Shown: positions 12,252-18,852 of the stretch, piece after piece | Layout: every line of letters starts with the position of its first letter | Numbering within the stretch: the stretch's first letter is position 1 | Source: a virus | Length of the DNA stretch: 20,721 bases | IMG/VR virus record: IMGVR_UViG_3300033571_016671 | Span: 1 to 20,721 of that record | Direction: 5' to 3' (one strand) | The notes under the pieces: generated by a model | The model's input: the letters and a program-made list of their open reading frames with translations, nothing else | Databases searched by the model: none | What the model was told of the DNA's origin: nothing | Program-made: the position numbers and the translations under genes

Positions 12252-15034
12252 TAGAGCCCCTTAAACATGGAGGTAAATTCACCCAAGATTTTTTGTCCTG
12301 TTGTGGACTTGTAATTGGTATCTTCCTCATCTGATCCTAAGCTAAAGAAATTTGAAGTATCGGTTGTACTTGTATCTGAACTTTTGTCTTTGCTTGTTTC
12401 TGCTGCATTTTCATCAGCAAAGAAACTTTCAATTGTACCAAGGGAGGCAAAAGGATCTGTAAAATCTAAACCGCTTGTTTTAAGTGCTGTATTGGAACCT
12501 GCTTTGGTAAGAACTGCTTGCTCAGACCTATCTACATCAGGGAAAAAATTATTGTAAAACTCATCTTCTGTTCCTTGGAAACCAGCAGATTGGAAAGTTT
12601 TATACAACTCTGTCTGTGCCGTAGCTTGTGTATTTTTAAAATCTTCAGGGCGTTCAATGTAAGTAAGTCCCAAAACTTGTTGCGTTGGTTTTTGTCTTTT
12701 GTCATTTAAATATTTAATTTGTTCTCTGATGTCTTGCGCAGATCCTGTGCGTAATGTTTCAGAAATGTATTGTTTCAGTTCTTCTACAGTGCCCTTGAAA
12801 TCTGTTAGACCATACCGTTGCAAAACTTCATTCCAGGTACTTTTATCATTTGGATCTAAACCACGTAACATGTCATCGGCAAACTCTTCAGGTGTTACAA
12901 ATAAACCAAAGACAGTACCTTGTTTTAAAGCCTCATCTTTCAATACTGGAAGAATGTTGTTATAAATTTGATCTTGAACTTTTCCTGCGTTGAGGATATC
13001 GTCTGCTGCATCATAGCCTTTCCCCTGGCCCCTAACTTCAAAATGCATACGTGCAAATGCTGCTTTATCATTAATGTCTACACCGAAACGATAAGCTTGT
13101 TGCTGCCAATAAGCATCGCCCTGCTTAGCTGCTTCCCAATCAGCGGCAACAGTGGATGCTTGGTCAGCGTAAGCAGCTTCTCTTGCTTTATCCCCAGTGG
13201 GATTAAAGTAAAAAGTAGGATCAAAACTACGCGCAGATGTAGCTTTTATTTGATCTAAATAAGACTTAGCGCGTAAGTTTGCAGTGAGTGTTGCAGCGTT
13301 AAGCATATCTTGTGTCTGAAAAGGGTTTTGCTCTTCCTGTCTAACATCCAAGTATTCAACAAATTCATCCATAGATTTGGACGTATTAAAACGCGGCATT
13401 AAATACTTATCAATAAAGTTGCGTGCAAATTCACCATCAATTTTTACTTGTTCAGTAGCTTGATCTGTCGTATAACCAAGCTCTATGTCTTTGTTATATT
13501 TTTCTTTTAATGATTTATCAAACCATTGCTGCCAGTTATAAGCTGTATTATTCTGAACTCCTGTAATATTTTGTAGACTTTTGTTTAAAGATTCTTCTGC
13601 TTTACCAGCAGAAGTAAAAGATAAAACGCCACCAACTCCACTATCGCCAAGGATTGAATTGGTAAGTGTTTTATTGATATCCATGACTTCACTGAAGCCG
13701 CTAAAACCCCGCATCAAACTTAAAGTCTGTTCTTTTACTTTGGCTTTTTGCATTTCTGCAATTGAATCTTTTAATACATTTTGAGCAAGCGCACCAAATT
13801 TTCTAACGTCTACAATTGCTTTTTCACCAACTGCTTGGTTTAATGCGTCTTCAAGCTGGGTAACTCCATACCCAGCATTGATGTTGTAGTTGATACTTAC
13901 TTGTTTGTCTTCCGGACGATTTGACAAACGGAACAAGGCAGCAAACTCATCTGGTTTAGAAACATCTAAATACTTTTCTTTGGCTAATGTATCCCAATAC
14001 GGATCACCTTTCTTGGCTGCATCCCATTGTTGTGCAATTTCAGGGATGTTAAGTAAACGTTGAGACTGTGTTGCAGTATCTACGCCAAGTTGTAAATCTC
14101 TAACTGCTTGTAAATCTGCATCTGTTGGTGGTTTCTCCAGGTATGCATTGGAAGCTTTTGTTACTTCCGACGCATTACCACGCAACCCTGCAGGTTTTCC
14201 TTGCGTTGTATAGTTTTGTAAATAAAAATTATTCTCTCCATACCGTTCGGTTACGTCAATATCATCATTTGCTACAGCACTTTTCCACTGTTCAGCAACT
14301 GTGGGATTTTGAGTCTTGTAATAAGTAGGATCAAAATCTCCATACGCAGGTTTAGCTCCTAGGTTTGCGTCCCAGGTTTGAAGTTTTTCTGTGCGGTAAA
14401 AATTTTTAAAATTTGTTTCTAGGTTTTGTTTAAATTCGTCCGTAATACCAGGGTCTAATACAATATTTCTTAACGCTTGCCGTTGAGCAGCATAATCACC
14501 GCCAAGTGTACTAGACGCTGTTGAAACAGTTACATCGTACGCTTTATTTTTATTTGTATTTGCAGTGTTTAATGCAAGATTATTTGCATTTGTTTTTGTA
14601 TTATCTGCATTTGTTGCTGTATTAATTTTATTTGCGTTTGCATTTTGCGCGTTTAAAGCTGCATTAGTTTGATTTTTTTGAGCGTTAATGTCGTTGGTAA
14701 GAGTGTCCGGGGCCCATTCATAATAGTACTCAATATAAGGTTCTTGTACAGAATATGTTCTTGTTTTTGTTACAGGTTGCCAAACATTTGTATACGTCAT
14801 TGTTCTAGAATCATACACAGATTTCAACTCAGTGGTCTGGTAAGTTTCTGTTTTTTGAACAGTTCTATATGCAGTCCTGGATCTTTGAACTTGTTTTTGC
14901 GCGGTTGTTATGTAATCTGTTTTTAAATTTGTAGGAGCATCCGTTATTAAATTGGTAGGATTATCTGTGGTGTAATCTGTTTTTTCATATGTTACTTGCC
15001 ACTTCTTTGAAGGGGGATCGTAAAAAAGTCCCAT
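12251..15034 (-). CDS. Large putative virion structural protein with internal repeats (927 aa)
   Basis: The N-terminal ~110 residues are Thr/Tyr-rich (YEKTDYTTDNPTNLITD, RTAYRTVQKTETYQTTEL) followed by an Asn/Ala/Thr low-complexity helical stretch at about 115-170. Three related segments recur near residues 233 (FDPTYYKTQNPTVAEQWKSA), 326 (LNIPEIAQQWDAAKKGDPYW) and 604 (FDPTFYFNP...VAADWEAAKQGDAYW). Each is centred on an aromatic-W-x-A motif and followed by a D-containing helix. The C-terminus is acidic and Ser/Thr-rich (SKDKSSDTSTTDTSNFF) and ends in EFTSMFKGL. This type of protein resembles large cyanophage virion proteins of unknown place in the particle. There are no enzymatic motifs. It starts one base from the HNH gene and its stop overlaps the 95-residue gene. 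Confidence 0.65.
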   Translation of the reverse strand: MGLFYDPPSKKWQVTYEKTDYTTDNPTNLITDAPTNLKTDYITTAQKQVQRSRTAYRTVQKTETYQTTELKSVYDSRTMTYTNVWQPVTKTRTYSVQEPYIEYYYEWAPDTLTNDINAQKNQTNAALNAQNANANKINTATNADNTKTNANNLALNTANTNKNKAYDVTVSTASSTLGGDYAAQRQALRNIVLDPGITDEFKQNLETNFKNFYRTEKLQTWDANLGAKPAYGDFDPTYYKTQNPTVAEQWKSAVANDDIDVTERYGENNFYLQNYTTQGKPAGLRGNASEVTKASNAYLEKPPTDADLQAVRDLQLGVDTATQSQRLLNIPEIAQQWDAAKKGDPYWDTLAKEKYLDVSKPDEFAALFRLSNRPEDKQVSINYNINAGYGVTQLEDALNQAVGEKAIVDVRKFGALAQNVLKDSIAEMQKAKVKEQTLSLMRGFSGFSEVMDINKTLTNSILGDSGVGGVLSFTSAGKAEESLNKSLQNITGVQNNTAYNWQQWFDKSLKEKYNKDIELGYTTDQATEQVKIDGEFARNFIDKYLMPRFNTSKSMDEFVEYLDVRQEEQNPFQTQDMLNAATLTANLRAKSYLDQIKATSARSFDPTFYFNPTGDKAREAAYADQASTVAADWEAAKQGDAYWQQQAYRFGVDINDKAAFARMHFEVRGQGKGYDAADDILNAGKVQDQIYNNILPVLKDEALKQGTVFGLFVTPEEFADDMLRGLDPNDKSTWNEVLQRYGLTDFKGTVEELKQYISETLRTGSAQDIREQIKYLNDKRQKPTQQVLGLTYIERPEDFKNTQATAQTELYKTFQSAGFQGTEDEFYNNFFPDVDRSEQAVLTKAGSNTALKTSGLDFTDPFASLGTIESFFADENAAETSKDKSSDTSTTDTSNFFSLGSDEEDTNYKSTTGQKILGEFTSMFKGL

Positions 15035-15035
15035 T

Positions 15036-15398
15036 TTAAACCGCCAGTTGTAACGTGTCTACCTGATACACAAAGAGGTCAATTGCCTCGTATGTCATCC
15101 AAGCTTTAATTCTATCCATCTTAGCCTGATTAAAAAATTCTTGTTTTTTGTACCAGGTCTCCATCTGCTCGCTTGCTTTAGATGTATTACAACGTCGACA
15201 AGCTGGCATCAAATTATTTCGATTACTAGAACCTGATTTGAACCGTGGGATAATATGGTCCAGGCTTGTCGCCTCGTCGCCACAGTACCCACACTTACAG
15301 TCCCAGGAGTCGTAGATGGCTTGTCTAAATCGTTTCTTTGCAAGTTTGGGAGTCAGTTCAAGAAGCAATGCGAGGGGTTCGTGTTCGCAGCTGAACAT
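15036..15398 (-). CDS. HNH endonuclease (120 aa)
   Basis: A compact HNH domain: CKCGYCG at residues 34-40 (first zinc Cys pair), LDHIIPRFKSG at 46-56 with the catalytic Asp-His, NRNNLMPACRRCNTSK at 59-74 with the Asn and second Cys pair. The flanking helices (MFSCEHEPLALLLELTPKLAKKRF and WMTYEAIDLFVYQVD) carry no other domain. ATG 15398 is used; a TTG two codons earlier is possible. Such short free-standing HNH proteins can be homing endonucleases or terminase-linked. Here it sits one base upstream of the large virion gene, so a homing role is more likely than packaging (inference). Confidence 0.85.
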   Translation of the reverse strand: MFSCEHEPLALLLELTPKLAKKRFRQAIYDSWDCKCGYCGDEATSLDHIIPRFKSGSSNRNNLMPACRRCNTSKASEQMETWYKKQEFFNQAKMDRIKAWMTYEAIDLFVYQVDTLQLAV

Positions 15399-15479
15399 GC
15401 TCAATTTGCAGTTACTTTATTTTAATTTGACCCCATACATTTTCAGCTTAAATATAAAAATAAAGAAAAGTAAAAGCTC

Positions 15480-15507
15480 TTGACAGCGGTAGTAAAGCTG
15501 ATATGGT
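15480..15507 (+). promoter_or_regulatory. Sigma-70-like promoter for the HTH gene at 15536
   Basis: TTGACA at 15480-15485 is a perfect -35 hexamer. Sixteen bases later TATGGT at 15502-15507 matches the -10 consensus at four of six positions. A transcription start near 15513 would give a ~23-base leader before the ATG at 15536. This is the most convincing host-type promoter in the window, so the gene could be expressed early by host RNA polymerase. Confidence 0.6.
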
Positions 15508-15535
15508 AGGTACGCACACGACTTTTATTCAAGTC

Positions 15536-15745
15536 ATGACCAAGCAACGCGAATGGGTTTCCATTCACCAAGCAGAAGAACTCCTTGGTATTGATCGCAA
15601 GACTCTCTTTAGGTACCGCGATGATGGTACCCTAAAACTCGGTCCCCATTTCGCCGCTTTCCCTGGAACTTACTCACGTGACAGTTATCGTTGGAACGTT
15701 GAGAAAGTTCGGAAGCACCTGAACAAAATGGCAGCTGCCGTTTGA
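15536..15745 (+). CDS. Small helix-turn-helix regulator (69 aa)
   Basis: The protein reads MTKQREWVSIHQAEELLGID, then a recognition helix RKTLFRYRDDGTLKLG, then a wing-like GPHFAAFPGTYSRDSYRWN and a final helix (VEKVRKHLNKM). This is the excisionase/MerR-type plan. ATG 15536 is chosen because the upstream ATG at 15503 falls inside the -10 box of the promoter. The gene stands alone on the plus strand between minus-strand genes, with its own promoter and terminator, typical of an early regulator inserted among late genes. It could control phage genes or an excision step, but no integrase is visible in the window. It shares its layout with the HTH gene at 6509. Confidence 0.8.
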   Translation: MTKQREWVSIHQAEELLGIDRKTLFRYRDDGTLKLGPHFAAFPGTYSRDSYRWNVEKVRKHLNKMAAAV

Positions 15746-15761
15746 TTCCGAAACAAAACTT

Positions 15762-15792
15762 AAAACAGCTCCAATTATGGAGCTGTTTTTTT
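15762..15792 (+). terminator. Bidirectional rho-independent terminator
   Basis: A perfect 11-bp stem (15762-15772 with 15779-15789) with a six-base loop is followed by seven T on the plus strand (15786-15792). The 5' arm begins with AAAA, so the minus-strand transcript also has a U-run after the stem. It lies 16 bases after the HTH gene stop and 4 bases after the end of the GT-MTase gene on the other strand, so it can end both transcripts. Confidence 0.9.
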
Positions 15793-15796
15793 ATGG

Positions 15797-17416
15797 TTAA
15801 TTACGTTTGTAAACCAATAGGTTTTGTACAAACCAGCCCATGTGATAGCCAGCTTTCATGGCATCCGTTAACTGTTCTTCAACGTCTAGGCAGCGTTGTA
15901 ATGGTTGCGTTGCAAATAGATCTTCCCAGTAATCTTTGGTTTGGCAGTTAATGTGACCAACCCCACCTTGGCCTGGTTTGGCGGCTGTCCATATTAAAAG
16001 TCCTTCTGGCGCCAGGGTTTTTGCCATTGCTTCCACAATTTTTAAATTATTGGAAGACTCGATGTGTTCCGCTACTTCCATACAAAGGACTACATCGCCT
16101 GTTTCCTCTACATCAAACAAGCTTTTACAAACGAGATAATCTTTGCCTTGAACACGAACATCAGTATCATAACCAATGGCATTGACTCCCTGGTCACGGA
16201 AACACTCGACGTATGTACCTGGACCACAACCAAGATCTAAAACTTGTTGGGGATTTAAATTGTTTTTGATCCAGCTTGTTAAACGCCTGGCAAAAGGCAA
16301 CTCCTCATTATGAAGATATGTGTAGTTAATCTCTGTTGATTCGCGGAGCTGATACCAACCTTTTCTGTTAAGGTTGTTAATGTCTTGAAATATTTTGTCG
16401 TATTTTTTACCGCAGGCTTCTAGGCTGTACCTGGACCTAGCAACATTTGCCACCATCTGTCGAGAAAGGTCTCCTGCGTTATCGATGGCATCAATCCAGT
16501 CTTGCAGGGTATGGCAGCGGAAACCTGTTACACCATCGAGGATAGTTTCAGTAAATGCTCCATAGTCAACAGCAATTAACGGTGTTCCACACAACATAGC
16601 TTCAACGCCACTGCCAGCGAAGGGCTCAGTGAAGTTTGTTGGCATCAACGCTGCCCGTGCATTGCGTAAAAATTCAGAACGTGCTTTGCCTGTAATAGGT
16701 CCACGGTATTCAATGTTTGGATGTTCCCAAGGGGTTGGATCACCTTGACCATGAAGAACTATTGGCCAAGGGCTGTAGTTGGCAATTTCTTTAATCGTGT
16801 CCATTCCTTTGACGGAACAAATACGACCTAAGAAAGCAAGATATTTCCCTGGTTCGTAAGATGGTTCCCACTCGTCTAGGTCAAAGTAGTTAGGCACAAC
16901 CCACTCATAGTTACGGCCTTGACGTTTCTCTTCCCCCTGGTGGTAATGCATCCAGGCATAGCTTTCAAAAATACGAAAGCTATTAGGCATCAACGTGGGA
17001 TAACCAATGCCGGTTTCAACATGATGGTGGGACGGAAACTTGTCCATCAATATTTGATGCGCATGACCAAACGGATGGCAGATAATATCTTCCTTTTGTA
17101 AACGTTTACGTAACTCAACAATTAAACGTTCTTCAAATAGTTGGTGTCCTTCGCTGCCAACCGTTGCATCATCACCATGAAAATCGGTTTTTTTCCGATC
17201 TCCATAAAGTTTTTGAAACTCTTGTTTACTCAGAATGGGTACGTGTTCAGTTGCGCCCGCCTCGCTACCTTCGTTGCTGTATTCAATAACTTCATAACCA
17301 TATGCCTGCATCATCTTGGGAAAGCGCATTGCTTTCCCTGTGAATGCACAATGTGAGTATTCACTTGTTGCTTGGGTGTGAAAGATGCCAATCAGATGCA
17401 AACAAGGTTTTGTCAT
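15797..17416 (-). CDS. Glycosyltransferase-methyltransferase fusion (539 aa)
   Basis: The N-terminal ~355 residues look like a GT-B (GT4-type) glycosyltransferase. The nucleotide-sugar side has AFLGRICSVKGMDTIKEIA at 194-212 and the EPFAGSGVEAMLCGTPLIAV segment at 264-283, with the E264...E272 pair seen in many GT4 enzymes. The C-terminal ~180 residues form a class I SAM-dependent methyltransferase: VLDLGCGPG at 392-400, an acidic strand end in IGYDTD at 414-419, and DVVLCMEVAEHI at 441-452. The product may add and then methylate a sugar on virion proteins or host surface glycan; the acceptor is unknown. It follows the glycine-rich adhesin by 24 bases and ends at the terminator. The two activities in one chain could act in sequence on one glycan. 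Confidence 0.85.
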   Translation of the reverse strand: MTKPCLHLIGIFHTQATSEYSHCAFTGKAMRFPKMMQAYGYEVIEYSNEGSEAGATEHVPILSKQEFQKLYGDRKKTDFHGDDATVGSEGHQLFEERLIVELRKRLQKEDIICHPFGHAHQILMDKFPSHHHVETGIGYPTLMPNSFRIFESYAWMHYHQGEEKRQGRNYEWVVPNYFDLDEWEPSYEPGKYLAFLGRICSVKGMDTIKEIANYSPWPIVLHGQGDPTPWEHPNIEYRGPITGKARSEFLRNARAALMPTNFTEPFAGSGVEAMLCGTPLIAVDYGAFTETILDGVTGFRCHTLQDWIDAIDNAGDLSRQMVANVARSRYSLEACGKKYDKIFQDINNLNRKGWYQLRESTEINYTYLHNEELPFARRLTSWIKNNLNPQQVLDLGCGPGTYVECFRDQGVNAIGYDTDVRVQGKDYLVCKSLFDVEETGDVVLCMEVAEHIESSNNLKIVEAMAKTLAPEGLLIWTAAKPGQGGVGHINCQTKDYWEDLFATQPLQRCLDVEEQLTDAMKAGYHMGWFVQNLLVYKRN

Positions 17417-17440
17417 GGTTGACGAAAGTTTTAACAGTGT

Positions 17441-18382
17441 CTACCAAGAATAGATCAAAACTAACCCAGGGCCACCATTACCGCCAGCACCTGAACCACC
17501 TGTAGTACCGCCCGCTCCACCGCCGCCGCCGCCAGAACCAAAGCCGCCATTGCCACCATAACCACCAAGTGCGTTACCGGTGTTACAACCGCCTCCTGAA
17601 CCACCGCATGCAAGCAAAGGAGTCCGAAGCTCGACGCCAGGGGAGCCAATACCTGCAGTTGCACCAGCTGCGCCACCGTTCAAAGTTGCAAAAAGGTTTA
17701 AGACAGCTGCTTGAGAAGCAGGGGCTGTGATATTACCTCCGGTGCCTGTAGAACCACCGCCTCCTCCTGCGCCACCAGACAACAGTAATCCAGTTGTAGG
17801 GTATGTGATTGCGCCACCTGCACCGTTGGCAACTGCGCCGCCAGCAGCACCAGCTTGACCAGCAAGAAAAAAGCTGGTTCCCAGGGCACTTATAAAAGCG
17901 GTAGTATTTGCTGCAACCGCACCAGCGTTACCAGCATTTCCGACAACTGTTGCCGAAGCCGCTGTAGTACCTGCTGCTCCAGGGTTAGCAAAACATATGG
18001 TATAAATAGCTGCTGTAGATTGAGCAATCGAAACATAAGATCCAATACCGTTAGCTCCAAGGGTGCCGGCAGTAGTTGAGGAAGCACCGCCGTTACCACC
18101 AGCACCTGCTGAGACGTACAGGACATCTGGTAATAAAGAAGCTGGAACTTCTACTGTTGAAATGCCACTACTTCCGCCACCGCCACCACCGCCTCGTGCA
18201 GTTGTGGTCGCACTTGGAAAACCACCACCGCCGCCACCCCCGCCGCCAATGCAAACCATGCGGATCATGGTTATGTTGCTTGGTTTCTCCCAGGGGAGCC
18301 ACTGAGTGTTGGCGTTTGCAAAACCGGGGAAAATACTTACAAAACCACTTTGAGGTTTTGGAATGTCAAATACGTTAAGCAT
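17441..18382 (-). CDS. Glycine-rich adhesin / tail-tip protein (313 aa)
   Basis: About 60 N-terminal residues (MLNVFDIPKPQSGFVSIFPG) form a normal domain. Then poly-Gly runs begin (IGGGGGGGGGFP, RGGGGGGGSSG) alternating with beta segments, and the protein ends GGPGLVLIYSW. This is the pattern of glycine-rich receptor-binding adhesins (S16 gp38-like, polyglycine type II helices), which sit at fibre tips and carry receptor specificity in the loops between Gly runs. The Gly codons explain the C-rich plus strand. Its ATG overlaps the previous stop by one base, so it is coupled to the 150-residue protein upstream. Confidence 0.8.
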   Translation of the reverse strand: MLNVFDIPKPQSGFVSIFPGFANANTQWLPWEKPSNITMIRMVCIGGGGGGGGGFPSATTTARGGGGGGGSSGISTVEVPASLLPDVLYVSAGAGGNGGASSTTAGTLGANGIGSYVSIAQSTAAIYTICFANPGAAGTTAASATVVGNAGNAGAVAANTTAFISALGTSFFLAGQAGAAGGAVANGAGGAITYPTTGLLLSGGAGGGGGSTGTGGNITAPASQAAVLNLFATLNGGAAGATAGIGSPGVELRTPLLACGGSGGGCNTGNALGGYGGNGGFGSGGGGGGAGGTTGGSGAGGNGGPGLVLIYSW

Positions 18383-18834
18383 CAGTAGTTGCCCCCAAAT
18401 ACAAAAGCATTCCAGTTGGAGTTAGCAGTTTGAGCAACCGATTGGCTCACAAGCAAATACCTGCCGGTAGGAATTGCAAAGTTTAGCGGAATCTCAATTA
18501 AGTACGGTGCAGTTGTAACTGCCGAAACAGTTTGCGCTGCTGCCTGCACTTGTGCAATCAAGTCAGTGTTGGCGGCACTTGTAGCACCCGTGTTAATTGT
18601 GGACAGATATACTTGCAGCGTAGTTGCAACCGAAGAAATGACGCTAGTAGTCGAAACAAAAGTAAAACGCATTTTTTGAAGATACGACCCATCAACACCA
18701 GCAGAAAATGACAAAAAGCAGTTTGTGCCAATTGTGCCAGGAGCAATGGTATTGACGTTTGCTGTAGTAGTTGTAATGTCTACAGCTCCGACGTTCGGAG
18801 TTAATGTCCAAATTGGGGAAGTGTTTGCAGCCAT
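18382..18834 (-). CDS. Small beta-rich virion protein (150 aa), fibre-associated
   Basis: A Ser/Thr/Ala-rich protein (MAANTSPIWTLTPNVGAVDITTTTANVNTI...) with alternating beta strands and an aromatic-poor middle. The end (GRYLLVSQSVAQTANSNWNAFVFGGNY) looks like a jelly-roll strand pair. I recall similar proteins in cyanophage tail regions, with no known function. Placed between the long fibre and the glycine-rich adhesin, it may be an adaptor or assembly factor. It overlaps the adhesin gene by one base, which argues for joint production. Confidence 0.65.
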   Translation of the reverse strand: MAANTSPIWTLTPNVGAVDITTTTANVNTIAPGTIGTNCFLSFSAGVDGSYLQKMRFTFVSTTSVISSVATTLQVYLSTINTGATSAANTDLIAQVQAAAQTVSAVTTAPYLIEIPLNFAIPTGRYLLVSQSVAQTANSNWNAFVFGGNY

Positions 18835-18852
18835 GTTAGGTAAACGTAAGTG

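Noticed and set aside
17998-18008. Exact TATAAATA-like late promoter on the plus strand
   Set aside because: It lies in the middle of a minus-strand coding region and points at no plus-strand gene, so it is probably a chance match.
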